Assembly: GCA_027459285.1 (NCBI GenBank)
Contig: DAIDIQ010000069.1
Location: 1-33,737 of the forward strand
DNA length: 33,737 nt
Direction: 5' to 3'
Source: Acetobacteraceae bacterium
GTDB taxonomy: Bacteria; Pseudomonadota; Alphaproteobacteria; Acetobacterales; Acetobacteraceae
How positions within the stretch are numbered: position 1 is the first letter of the stretch; each line of letters begins with the position of its first letter. The notes beneath the pieces are model-generated. The model was not told the origin of the DNA, made no database searches, and worked only from the letters and a program-made list of their open reading frames with translations. Of this stretch, positions 14,312-22,129 are shown piece by piece. Position numbers and translations under genes: made by a program.

Positions 14312-17077
14312 TCAGAATCGATAGGCGGCGCTGAACTGATAATCGGCCCCGAACAGCGGCCGGCCGAGGAATACCCCACCCGGTGAAACGCCGCTGCCCA
14401 GCACCCGGACATTGCCTTCGGTGATCGCCAGGGTGTTGGTGACATTGGTGCCGGTGAACTCCAATTCTATGCCGTCCGGCAATGTCAGCTTCGCCCCCAC
14501 ATCCAGCGTGGTATATTGAGGCAGGGATTGCGTGTTCTGCAAATCCGCCCAACGCTGCGCCACATAGGTGACGGTGGCGAAGGCATTGAAATCACCGAAG
14601 CTCAGGGGCATGCCATAGCTCGGCGTGAAGCGGAATTGCAAATTCGGCTGCCGCGCCACCTCGTTGTTCTGAATGCCCGGCCCGCCCGATGTGTAGGTGC
14701 CGGCCTGATAATCGCCGGAAAACGCCAGTTCCAGCCCCGGCAGCGGCCGCAGCGCGCCATCGAGTTCCACGCCCTCGGTCTCGGCGTTGGTGATGAAGGT
14801 GACCTGCTGCCCGCTCAGGAGGATCTGCGATGTCGGCTGACCCTGGAACCGTTCGTAGAAGCCGGTGATGTCGGCCGAATAATACCGCCCGAATGTCTTG
14901 AAGCCACCCTGCGCCTGATCGACATAGGTGGTGTTCGTCACGCCACTGCGCAGATCATCGAAGGTCGGCAGGGCATAGCCGTGGTTGAAGCCCACGAATC
15001 CGCTCAGCCGCTTCATGAATTGATAGTTCGTATCCACCGCGAACGAGCTTGCCTCGCCGCTGAAATTCAGCCCGTGCGACGTGCCGGTCAGGACCGAGGC
15101 GCCATTATCGTATATCGCCAGCGGGTTCGACGACAAATTCTCGGTCGTGATGTTGCCGATGGTCGCGTTGGTGTTGTCCCACTCGTTGCGGAAGCCGGCA
15201 TCGATGCGCCAGCGCGGATTGATCCGCCAGGTGTCGGAAATGAAGGCGGCGACGTTGCGGGCGTCGTATTCGTTTTGTAACGCGAACGAAACCGGGGATG
15301 CGATGCCGTCCGCGCTGGTGGCCAAGACGCCGTTGTTCAGCGTCACCGCCACGGGAATGGCGTTGTTCTGCACCGTCATCAGCTGGTTATTCCCCAGATA
15401 CCATACGTCATGCGAGGAGAACGCGGCGAAATACAGCCCCGCCGTCAGCGTGTTGCCGTCGAACAAATCCCGCGAGAGCCTGGCTTCGTCCTGGAAGCCC
15501 TGCAAATGCTTGTCCACGTCCCACACGCCGATTTCCTCGACCTGCTGGTTCAGATTGGTGAGCACGCGGCCATTGGTCACGAACCGCGCCGTGCCGCCGC
15601 TGGCAAGCCCCGCCGCCGCCACCGCCGCCGGGTCCGCGTTTGCCGCCGCCACCGCGCCGCTGATGAAGCTGCCCAGCGTCTCGGGGTTGGCGCCGGTGAA
15701 TTGCGCGATCGTCGGCGCATCCTCATCGACATACGACATGCGGTTATCGAAATGGAACGGGCCGAAATCCTTCTCGAAATCGAACCCGATCACCTTGCTG
15801 TCGATGCCGCGCCCCTGCGAGAGGTCAACGGTTTTGCTGATCGGGTTGCCGCCCGGCCCGCCTGGCGCGATATCGAACGTCACCATCCGGTTGGCATTGC
15901 CGAGGAACGTCGCGGTCAGCGGGTTGAAGCCGGGGAAGGGATGAATTTGCACATTGGCGCCGCTGCCGCTCGAAATCAGCGGTATCGGCGTGAAGAACGC
16001 GTTCTGGTCGTGCGTGTAGCGCGCGTAGAAGGTGAGCTTGCCATCCTCGATCGTGTGCACCAGCGTGCCCACCACCTGCCCGCCCTGGTCGGCGGGGAAT
16101 TGTGTGTCGCGCACGCCCTGGTCGGTGCGCCAGAACCCGCCCAGGCTCGCGTACCAGCCATCCGCGATCTTGCCGCCATAATAGCCATCGATGCGGAACA
16201 GGCTGCCCGTGCCCGTGGTCACGCGCATGATGCCGCCGGGGTCGGTCTGACCGGTTTTCTGAATGATGTTCACGGTGGCGCCTGGCTGGCCGTTGGCCAG
16301 CAACACGGCCGGGCCGCCGATCGTCGCCTCCACCGAGCGTATCGTGTCGTCCAGGCGGAGCTGCGTCGAGTTATCCAGGAACGACAGGGTCGGCACCGGG
16401 AATATCGGCAGCGAATCGAGCTGGAAGGTCACGAACGGCGCATCGCCCGCGGTCGGAAAGCCGCGCACCTCGATATTCGGCCCGGAAACACCGCTCGTCG
16501 TCTCGACGAAAATCCCCGGCACCACCTTCAGCAAGTCCGCCGTGCTCGATGGGATGGCCTTGCGGATTTGTGATGCGTTCAGCGTGGTGATGGCATAGCC
16601 GGCGGCAATTTTGCGCGTGCCTTGCGGGTTGGCCGACCCCACCACCACCACTTCCTCGGCCGCCGGCGCCGTCTTGGTGCCGGCGGTGCGCGCCGGCGGC
16701 GGGTCGGCCGGCGGATCGGCCGGGGCTTGCGCCGCCGCGGCGTTGCGCACCACCAGCGCGCCGTTCGCGGTTTCGCTCACGGTCAAATGCGTGTTCGCCA
16801 CCAGCCGCAGCGCCGCCTGCCGCGCCGACATGGTGCCGTGCAGCGCGGCACCGCGCACACTGCCCACGGCACTCGGTGAAAACAGCACGTCTCGCGCCGT
16901 CTCGTGCTGCAACATCACCAGTTGCTGCGCCAGCGGCGCCGACGGGATATCGATCGTCACCGCCGCATCCGCGGTCGCCGCCCGCGCCGGCAGCACCGCC
17001 AGGCCGGAAAGCGCGCTCGCGCAAATCAACACCGCGCGCCGCGCGCGCCACCGCTGGTTAAACCCTGTCCGCTGCAT
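14312..17077 (-). CDS. TonB-dependent outer-membrane receptor with STN signalling domain
   Basis: 921 residues from the ATG at 17077, which has AGGGGGAAC immediately before it; the frame runs upstream into an AT-rich repeat and is not coding there. A signal peptide (about 1-33, ending PARA) is followed by an STN domain (about 37-88, IDIPSAPLAQQLVMLQHETA ... LTVSETANGALVV), a proline-rich linker, a TonB-box-like EEVVVVG near 120, a plug domain (LLKVVPGIFVETTSGVSGP, IEVRGF, GATVNIIQKTG) and a beta-barrel ending in YQFSAAYRF with terminal Phe. It imports a substrate, probably a ferric siderophore, using TonB energy. The STN domain is the part that contacts a FecR-type anti-sigma factor. The receptor lies directly downstream of the fecI- and fecR-like genes, the usual order for a cell-surface signalling triad. 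Confidence 0.95.
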   Translation of the reverse strand: MQRTGFNQRWRARRAVLICASALSGLAVLPARAATADAAVTIDIPSAPLAQQLVMLQHETARDVLFSPSAVGSVRGAALHGTMSARQAALRLVANTHLTVSETANGALVVRNAAAAQAPADPPADPPPARTAGTKTAPAAEEVVVVGSANPQGTRKIAAGYAITTLNASQIRKAIPSSTADLLKVVPGIFVETTSGVSGPNIEVRGFPTAGDAPFVTFQLDSLPIFPVPTLSFLDNSTQLRLDDTIRSVEATIGGPAVLLANGQPGATVNIIQKTGQTDPGGIMRVTTGTGSLFRIDGYYGGKIADGWYASLGGFWRTDQGVRDTQFPADQGGQVVGTLVHTIEDGKLTFYARYTHDQNAFFTPIPLISSGSGANVQIHPFPGFNPLTATFLGNANRMVTFDIAPGGPGGNPISKTVDLSQGRGIDSKVIGFDFEKDFGPFHFDNRMSYVDEDAPTIAQFTGANPETLGSFISGAVAAANADPAAVAAAGLASGGTARFVTNGRVLTNLNQQVEEIGVWDVDKHLQGFQDEARLSRDLFDGNTLTAGLYFAAFSSHDVWYLGNNQLMTVQNNAIPVAVTLNNGVLATSADGIASPVSFALQNEYDARNVAAFISDTWRINPRWRIDAGFRNEWDNTNATIGNITTENLSSNPLAIYDNGASVLTGTSHGLNFSGEASSFAVDTNYQFMKRLSGFVGFNHGYALPTFDDLRSGVTNTTYVDQAQGGFKTFGRYYSADITGFYERFQGQPTSQILLSGQQVTFITNAETEGVELDGALRPLPGLELAFSGDYQAGTYTSGGPGIQNNEVARQPNLQFRFTPSYGMPLSFGDFNAFATVTYVAQRWADLQNTQSLPQYTTLDVGAKLTLPDGIELEFTGTNVTNTLAITEGNVRVLGSGVSPGGVFLGRPLFGADYQFSAAYRF

Positions 17078-17214
17078 TGTTCCCCCTGGGTCAGCTTTTG
17101 CCGGGGCGTTGTCGCCACCCCTGTGATGATCGACGCGCGAGACGGGGCGTTTCCTCACCCCGTGTCGTGGATTTTTTTGGGGGGATGGGGGCGGGCTAAC
17201 GGGGAGAAAGATCT

Positions 17215-17257
17215 GTTCTTTTTTGAAAAAAAGAACCAAAAAACTTTTGTGACTCCG
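17215..17257. repeat. AT-rich 3'-end stem-loop repeat, copy 1
   Basis: GTTCTTTTTT (17215-17224) pairs perfectly with AAAAAAGAAC (17227-17236), followed by CAAAAAACTTTTGTGACTCC (17237-17256). Copies at 25692 and 27654 are nearly identical. It lies about 25 nt after the fecR-like stop, between fecR and the receptor gene, and both sides are T/A-rich, so it may attenuate or end fecR transcripts. Confidence 0.85.
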
Positions 17258-17281
17258 GCGCGGGCATGGGGGGTGCTGCCA

Positions 17282-18205
17282 TCATTGCCGTCTCAGCGTC
17301 AGGTGGGTGGGTGTTTCGTTGACATGCAGCCCGAACAGCAGCGCCACCGCGTGCGCGAAATCCGCCGTCGCGTGCGCCCGATACGACCCGCTGATGCGCA
17401 GCCGGCCGAGATCTGGCGCGCCCAACACCAGCCGCCGGTGCGTATAGCGGTTCATCTCGGCAATCGCCTGGGCCAGCCTTTCATTGGCAAAGTCCAGCCG
17501 GCCGCTCTGCCACGCGGTCACCGTGGCCAGGGCTGGGCGGTCGGTCACCGGCGCGGCACCGCCGGCCTGCGTCAATCGCTCGCCGCCCGTCAGCGTCAGC
17601 GTGCCGGCGCCCGGCACATCGGTCACCACCGCGCCGTCGAGCGCGGTCACGCTCACCGCCCCATCAAGTTCGGCCACCTGCACCGTGCGCCCCAGCGGAA
17701 ACAGCCGGACATGCCGCCCGGTAATCAGGAACGGCCGGCCCGGGTCCGGCGCCACGGTCAGCGCAATCCGCCCCCGGTGCAAAACCACCTCGCGCAGCCG
17801 GCGGCTGAACGCGCAGGTCACGCGTGAACACGCATCCAGAAACAGCATGCTGCCGTCCGGCAGCCGCACCTGCTTCTGCTCGCCAATGCCGGTGGCATAG
17901 GCCTGTCGCGGCAGCAGGCTCAGCCCCACCCCGCCCAGAACCATGGTGGCCGCCGCCGCGCCGGAAAGTGCCAGCACGCCGCGCCGCCGCCAGGGGGGCG
18001 CGCCGGTGGCGTCCGGCTTCCGCCATTGGCCGGCCAGCCCGCCGGTTGCGTCCCACATCGCGTTCGCCTCGGCCATCGCGGCCCGGTGCGCCGGCGCCTC
18101 GGCCAGCCACGCGGTGCAGGCGGCACGGTCTGCGTCGGTCGCGTCATCGGCGTGCAGCCGCGCGAGCCAAGCCGCCGCTTCCGCCCGCACATGCCGCGCG
18201 CTCAT
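17282..18205 (-). CDS. FecR-family anti-sigma factor / signal transducer
   Basis: 307 residues. An N-terminal DUF4880-type segment (about 6-50, EAAAWLARLHADDATDADRAA ... HRAAMAEANAMWDA, here split) is cytoplasmic and should hold the sigma factor. A basic stretch WRRR precedes a membrane helix at 76-97 (VLALSGAAAATMVLGGVGLS). The periplasmic FecR domain spans about 102-200 (QKQVRLPDGSMLFLDACSRV is its hallmark), and the C-terminal region, 228-305, resembles the STN-like domain (FANERLAQAIAEMNRYT ... GSYRA) that contacts the receptor. It starts inside the sigma-factor stop (ATGA overlap), so the two are coupled. It relays receptor occupancy to the sigma factor. The ligand is unknown. Confidence 0.93.
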   Translation of the reverse strand: MSARHVRAEAAAWLARLHADDATDADRAACTAWLAEAPAHRAAMAEANAMWDATGGLAGQWRKPDATGAPPWRRRGVLALSGAAAATMVLGGVGLSLLPRQAYATGIGEQKQVRLPDGSMLFLDACSRVTCAFSRRLREVVLHRGRIALTVAPDPGRPFLITGRHVRLFPLGRTVQVAELDGAVSVTALDGAVVTDVPGAGTLTLTGGERLTQAGGAAPVTDRPALATVTAWQSGRLDFANERLAQAIAEMNRYTHRRLVLGAPDLGRLRISGSYRAHATADFAHAVALLFGLHVNETPTHLTLRRQ

Positions 18206-18693
18206 GCGCCGGGGTCCAGCGCGTGCATGGCCTCAGCCAGCAAAAACACGCCACGCGCGATGTGCTTTTCCACGGCGCTCTGGCTGATCGCCATGCGCTC
18301 GGCGATTTCCCGATATTTCAGCCCCTCGACCCGGTGCAGCAGAAACGCCATGCGGGTGCGCGGCGGCATGCGGGCCAGCACCGCCTGCACCATGCGCAGC
18401 CGCTCGCGCGCGGCCAGCACCTCATCCTGCAACGGCGCCTCGTCGTACAGCGGCACCGAAAGCGCATCCAGCGCCTGCCAGCCCTGGCGCTGGCCGCGCC
18501 GCCGCGCATCCCGCGCCAGATTGGCGGCGGTATGGGCGATCAGGGCATGCGGGGCGCGAATGGTCTGGGTGCGGCCATAATCCGCGACCCGCACGAATGC
18601 CGCCTGCAACGCATCCTCGGCCGCGTCCGGGCAGCCGGCCAGCCGGTCCAGCCGGCGCCGCAGCCCCGCCCATTGCTGCCCCCAGGCGCTCAT
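18202..18693 (-). CDS. ECF RNA polymerase sigma factor, FecI-like
   Basis: 163 residues, typical of iron-starvation ECF sigma factors. Region 2 is visible at about 15-75 (CPDAAEDALQAAFVRVADYG, then PHALIAHTAANLARDARRR for -10 recognition). Region 4 is at about 105-155 (RMPPRTRMAFLLHRVEGLKY with REIAERMAISQSAVEKHIAR as the -35 helix-turn-helix). It would direct RNA polymerase to the receptor promoter when the FecR-like protein is triggered. A short acidic linker (YDEAPLQDEVLAARERL) joins the domains. It is the first gene of the minus-strand sigma/anti-sigma/receptor set and divergent from aroQ, with a 9-bp hairpin in the shared upstream region. Confidence 0.93.
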   Translation of the reverse strand: MSAWGQQWAGLRRRLDRLAGCPDAAEDALQAAFVRVADYGRTQTIRAPHALIAHTAANLARDARRRGQRQGWQALDALSVPLYDEAPLQDEVLAARERLRMVQAVLARMPPRTRMAFLLHRVEGLKYREIAERMAISQSAVEKHIARGVFLLAEAMHALDPGA

Positions 18694-18765
18694 GCGTCAG
18701 CCCGGCCCATGCCGATAACCCACCGAAACCATGTGCTTTCCTATCATGTATTTTTTCGCCCCGCA

Positions 18766-18790
18766 CCAGCCCGGTGCATGGCCGGGCTGG
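18766..18790. promoter_or_regulatory. Hairpin between divergent fecI-like gene and aroQ
   Basis: CCAGCCCGG (18766-18774) pairs perfectly with CCGGGCTGG (18782-18790) over a 7-base loop. It lies in the 138-bp divergent intergenic region, 41 nt before aroQ and 72 nt before the sigma gene. It may be a protein-binding palindrome or a leader hairpin; no convincing Fur-type box was recognised. Confidence 0.4.
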
Positions 18791-18831
18791 CATTGGACCG
18801 CGCCCTTTTCCCATGCTAACCGCCCCCGGCC

Positions 18832-19272
18832 ATGAGCGCGCCGCTGATCGTCATCCTCAACGGGCCCAACCTCAACCTGCTCGGCCAGCGCGAGCCGGAA
18901 ATCTATGGCCACGCCACCCTCGCCGAGATCGACCAGATGTGCGCGCGAACCGCCGGTGGCCTGGGCCTTACGGTGGAATGCCATCAGAGCAACCATGAGG
19001 GCGCGCTCGTCACCCTCGTGCAGGAGGCGCGTGGCCGCAGCCACGGGCTCATCATCAACCCGGCCGGCTATACCACGAGCTCGGTCGCCCTGCTCGACGC
19101 GCTGCTCGCCTATCCTGGCCCGATCATCGAGGTTCACCTGTCGAACATTCATAAGCGTGAGGCGTTCCGGCGCGACTCCCTCGTCTCACGCGCCGCCACC
19201 GGCGTGCTGTGCGGGTTCGGCGCGCGCGGCTATGCGCTGGCGCTGCACGCCATCGCCGGCTTATTGCTGTAA
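18832..19272 (+). CDS. aroQ: 3-dehydroquinate dehydratase, type II
   Basis: 146 residues, the normal size of the small type II enzyme. It begins LIVILNGPNLNLLGQREPEIYG, with the lid loop carrying the catalytic Tyr and Arg (GQREPEIYG). Further motifs are ECHQSNHEG, LIINPAGYTTSSVALLDAL (active-site NPAGYTHTS motif, here TTSS), and IEVHLSNIHKREAFR with HLSN. It dehydrates 3-dehydroquinate to 3-dehydroshikimate in a dodecamer, one step after AroB. The reversed order aroQ-accB-accC on the plus strand is widespread in Proteobacteria, supporting an operon; accB starts 58 nt downstream. Together with the aroKB fusion it supplies three shikimate-pathway activities in this window. Confidence 0.97.
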   Translation: MSAPLIVILNGPNLNLLGQREPEIYGHATLAEIDQMCARTAGGLGLTVECHQSNHEGALVTLVQEARGRSHGLIINPAGYTTSSVALLDALLAYPGPIIEVHLSNIHKREAFRRDSLVSRAATGVLCGFGARGYALALHAIAGLLL

Positions 19273-19330
19273 TTCATTCTGGTGCCGGGCCGCCTTCTCG
19301 CCCGGCCGCCCTGCGGGAGCTGTAGTGTCC

Positions 19331-19783
19331 ATGAGCGTGCCGTTCGATGCCGAGGCTATCCGCGCCCTTGCCGGCATACTGACCGAAACCGGCCTCACCG
19401 AGATCGAAATCGGCGACAAGGAGTATCGGCTCCGCGTCGTCCGCGCGCCCGCCCCCATCATCGCCGCTGCCCCCGCCTCCCAGCCGATGCTGGCCGTGCC
19501 CGAGCCACCCGGCATGCCGCCTGCCTCCGCCGGCAACGAGGCGGGCCACCCCGGCGCGGTCAACAGCCCCATGGTCGGCGTGGTTTATCTGTCGGCCGAG
19601 CCTGGCGTGCCGCCCTATGTCACGCTCGGCCAGCAGGTCTCGGCCGGCCAGACCCTGCTGCTGATCGAGGCGATGAAAACCTTCAACCAGATCAAGGCGC
19701 CGCGCGCCGGCACGGTGAAGCGCATTCTGGTTCAGTCCGGCGTGCCGGTCGAATTCGGCGAGCCGTTGATGATCATCGAATAA
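19331..19783 (+). CDS. accB: Biotin carboxyl carrier protein of acetyl-CoA carboxylase
   Basis: 150 residues from the ATG at 19331. The N-terminal part (FDAEAIRALAGILTETGLTEIEI) is the region that docks to AccC, followed by an alanine/proline-rich flexible linker (about 38-78) and the C-terminal biotinyl domain. The biotin lysine is K116 in IEAMKTFNQIKAP, and NSPMVGVVYLSAEPGVPPYV carries the thumb region of the domain. BirA attaches biotin to this lysine; AccC carboxylates it and AccA/AccD pass the carboxyl to acetyl-CoA. It is 7 nt from accC and downstream of aroQ in the same probable operon. Confidence 0.97.
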   Translation: MSVPFDAEAIRALAGILTETGLTEIEIGDKEYRLRVVRAPAPIIAAAPASQPMLAVPEPPGMPPASAGNEAGHPGAVNSPMVGVVYLSAEPGVPPYVTLGQQVSAGQTLLLIEAMKTFNQIKAPRAGTVKRILVQSGVPVEFGEPLMIIE

Positions 19784-19790
19784 GCCGCCG

Positions 19791-21158
19791 ATGATCCACA
19801 AAATCCTCATCGCCAACCGCGGCGAAATCGCGCTGCGCATCCAGCGCGCCTGCCGCGAGCTCGGCATAGCCTGTGTCGCGGTGCACTCCACCGCCGACGC
19901 CGAGGCCATGCATGTCCGCCTGGCCGACGAAAGCGTGTGCATCGGCCCGCCCAACCCGCGCGATTCCTACCTCAACATGGCCGCGATCATCGCCGCCGCC
20001 TCCATCACCGGGGCGGACGCCATTCATCCCGGCTACGGGTTTCTGTCCGAAAACGCCATTTTCGCCGAGATGGTCGAGGATCATGGCCTGACCTTCATCG
20101 GGCCCAGCCCCGAGCATATCCGGATGATGGGCGACAAGATCACCGCCAAGACCACCATGGCCGATCTCGGCGTGCCCCTCGTGCCCGGCTCCGCCGGCGC
20201 GCTTGCCAGCCTCGAGGAGGCGCGCGCCTGCGCCGCCCGCATCCAATACCCGGTGCTCATCAAGGCGGCCGCCGGCGGCGGCGGGCGCGGCATGAAAGTG
20301 GCACTGAGCGAGGCCGGGCTGGAGGAGGCATGGCGTGTTGCCCGCGCCGAGGCCAAGGCCGCCTTCGGCAATGATGCCGTCTATATGGAGAAATATCTCG
20401 ATCGTCCGCGCCATATCGAAATGCAGGTGCTGGGCGATTCCTTCGGCAATGTCGTGCATCTGGGCGAGCGGGATTGCAGCCTGCAGCGCCGCCACCAGAA
20501 ACTGCTCGAGGAGGCCGGCTCCCCCGCCATAACCGCCGCTGAGCGTGATGCGCTCGGCGCCACCGTCACCGCGGCCCTTCGCCGCTTCGGCTACCGCAAT
20601 GTCGGCACGCTCGAATTCCTGTATCAGGACGGGCAATTTGCCTTCATCGAGATGAACACGCGGCTTCAGGTCGAGCATCCGGTCACCGAAATGGTCACCG
20701 GCATCGATCTCGTCGCCGAACAAATCCGCGTCGCCGGCGGCGAGGCGCTCGGCTATGAACAGGCCGACATCCAGTTCCGCGGCCACGCCATCGAGGTGCG
20801 CATCACCGCGGAAAACCCGGAAACCTTCATGCCGACGCCAGGCCGCGTCACCGCCTATCACGCCCCGGGTGGCATCGGAGTGCGGGTCGATTCCGCGCTG
20901 TACGCGGGTTGCGTCGTGCCGCCTTATTACGACAGCATGATCGCCAAACTGATCGTCCACGCCGCGACCCGCGAGGCCGCCATCGCCCGCCTGTCCCGCG
21001 CGCTCGAGGAATTCGCGATCGTCGGCATCGAAACCACCATCCCGCTGCATCTTCGGATTCTTGCCGATGGCTCGTTTCAGTCCGGGGATTATACCATCCA
21101 TTGGCTCGAACAATATGTCGAGCATCTGCGTAATCTCGATGCGGATGCCTTGGAATAG
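19791..21158 (+). CDS. accC: Biotin carboxylase subunit of acetyl-CoA carboxylase
   Basis: 455 residues, close to the usual 447-455. It begins HKILIANRGEIALRIQRACR; the ATP-grasp core shows KAAAGGGGRGMKV (flexible lid), MEKYLDRPRHIEMQVLGD, ERDCSLQRRHQKLLEEAGS and FIEMNTRLQVEHPVTEM, which hold the catalytic Glu and Arg residues. The C-terminal domain has GHAIEVRITAENP and YYDSMIAKL. It carboxylates biotin on AccB with ATP and bicarbonate. It lies 7 nt after accB. Downstream, at 21177, lies an AT-rich repeat resembling the 3'-end elements seen elsewhere, probably ending the operon. Confidence 0.98.
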   Translation: MIHKILIANRGEIALRIQRACRELGIACVAVHSTADAEAMHVRLADESVCIGPPNPRDSYLNMAAIIAAASITGADAIHPGYGFLSENAIFAEMVEDHGLTFIGPSPEHIRMMGDKITAKTTMADLGVPLVPGSAGALASLEEARACAARIQYPVLIKAAAGGGGRGMKVALSEAGLEEAWRVARAEAKAAFGNDAVYMEKYLDRPRHIEMQVLGDSFGNVVHLGERDCSLQRRHQKLLEEAGSPAITAAERDALGATVTAALRRFGYRNVGTLEFLYQDGQFAFIEMNTRLQVEHPVTEMVTGIDLVAEQIRVAGGEALGYEQADIQFRGHAIEVRITAENPETFMPTPGRVTAYHAPGGIGVRVDSALYAGCVVPPYYDSMIAKLIVHAATREAAIARLSRALEEFAIVGIETTIPLHLRILADGSFQSGDYTIHWLEQYVEHLRNLDADALE

Positions 21159-21176
21159 GAAAGAATAAATAGAGAC

Positions 21177-21211
21177 GTCTTTCAAAAAAATGAACCTAAT
21201 TTTCACGATGG
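21177..21211 (+). repeat. AT-rich 3'-end element, degenerate copy after accC
   Basis: GTCTTTCAAAAAAATGAACC followed by TAATTTTCACGATGG, starting 18 nt after the accC stop, aligns with the full repeats (GTTCTTTTTT-AAAAAAGAAC-CAAAAAACTTTT-xTGACTCC) with several substitutions. The stem is shortened. It lies between accC and the convergent SGNH gene. Confidence 0.45.
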
Positions 21212-21234
21212 CGGCTTTGTCACGGCGCCATATT

Positions 21235-22071
21235 TTATTCCCCAGTCCTGCAGATCTCTGCCCCCCCACCGAGTGTTGCGATGATTTCGGGTTCGATCGC
21301 CCTGGCAATCCGGGTCCAGCCCGCCGCGTTGGGGTGCAGCAATGGCCGGTCAAGACTGGCTTCCCGGTAATAGGCGGGGTCGGGCTGACCGTCTTGACCC
21401 AGCACGTCGCTGACATCGCGATACCGGGCGCCCAGTGCCGACCAGGCCATATGGGAAAGTTTCCGGTTCACCTGCCGCCGCAGCCGGTTGCGCTTCTGCC
21501 GCGGCAACAGCCCAAGCAGCAGGATATGCGCATGCGGCACTGCGTCATGCACGGCTTTCACGACTGACCAAACCCCGGTCGTCGTCTGCGCGGGGCTGGC
21601 GTCCCAACGGGGGCTTAGATCATTGGTGCCGATCAATACCACCACCAGCCTGGGGTCGGTGCCAGCGAGTTCTCCGTGCCGCAGGCGCCACAGCACATTG
21701 CCGGTGGTATCGCCGCCAAACCCCAAATTCAGGGCACCGCGGCAGGCATAATAGCGCCGCCAAACCTGGTTGATGTCGCCAAAGCGCGGGCTTGTGTTGC
21801 GTAGCTCCTGGATGATGGAATCGCCCAAAAACACCAGTCTGGGTGGATGCGCATGCTGCTCACGCAGGGTCGCCTCGAAATGCGTCTGCCAGCCTGGCTT
21901 GCGCCGCGGCGCCGGCGCCTCGGCGCTGAGCGGGGCCGCTCCAGCTCCCAGCAATGTCAGTGCTATCCCAAGCCCCATCGCCGGCCTCAACACGGTGGCA
22001 AAGCGACGGGCCATTCGGCTCACGGCGTTTCCTACTTGCAGCTTCGCTATGGCACTGCAAAGAATGGTCAT
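21235..22071 (-). CDS. Exported SGNH/GDSL-type esterase or acylhydrolase
   Basis: 278 residues from the ATG at 22071, which has GGAG eight bases upstream; an upstream in-frame start at 22143 lacks this. A hydrophobic segment (about 31-49, MGLGIALTLLGAGAAPLSA) looks like a signal peptide with a long basic n-region. Block I is LVFLGDSI with the nucleophile S85, block II is GFGGDTTGNVLWRL, and block III is GTND (148-151) with N150. Block V reads LDRPLLHPNAAGW, with H246 but the only nearby Asp at 241, two residues further away than the canonical DxxH. It may remove acyl or acetyl groups from a glycan or other exported molecule; the substrate is unknown. It is divergent from the TPR-ACP-ligase genes, which suggests a functional link. 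Confidence 0.85.
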   Translation of the reverse strand: MTILCSAIAKLQVGNAVSRMARRFATVLRPAMGLGIALTLLGAGAAPLSAEAPAPRRKPGWQTHFEATLREQHAHPPRLVFLGDSIIQELRNTSPRFGDINQVWRRYYACRGALNLGFGGDTTGNVLWRLRHGELAGTDPRLVVVLIGTNDLSPRWDASPAQTTTGVWSVVKAVHDAVPHAHILLLGLLPRQKRNRLRRQVNRKLSHMAWSALGARYRDVSDVLGQDGQPDPAYYREASLDRPLLHPNAAGWTRIARAIEPEIIATLGGGAEICRTGE

Positions 22072-22129
22072 GTCAGGCTCTCCCCCGCCGTGCGGCACGT
22101 CGCGGCTAACAGACGACGAGGTAACACGC

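Noticed and set aside
17078-17239. N-terminal extension of the TonB receptor (MVLFFKKE...)
   Set aside because: This stretch is the AT-rich repeat plus spacer; the signal peptide and AGGGGG ribosome site support the ATG at 17077.
19773-21416. 547-codon minus-strand ORF over accC
   Set aside because: Glycine/histidine/aspartate-rich antisense reading of accC; accC is certain.
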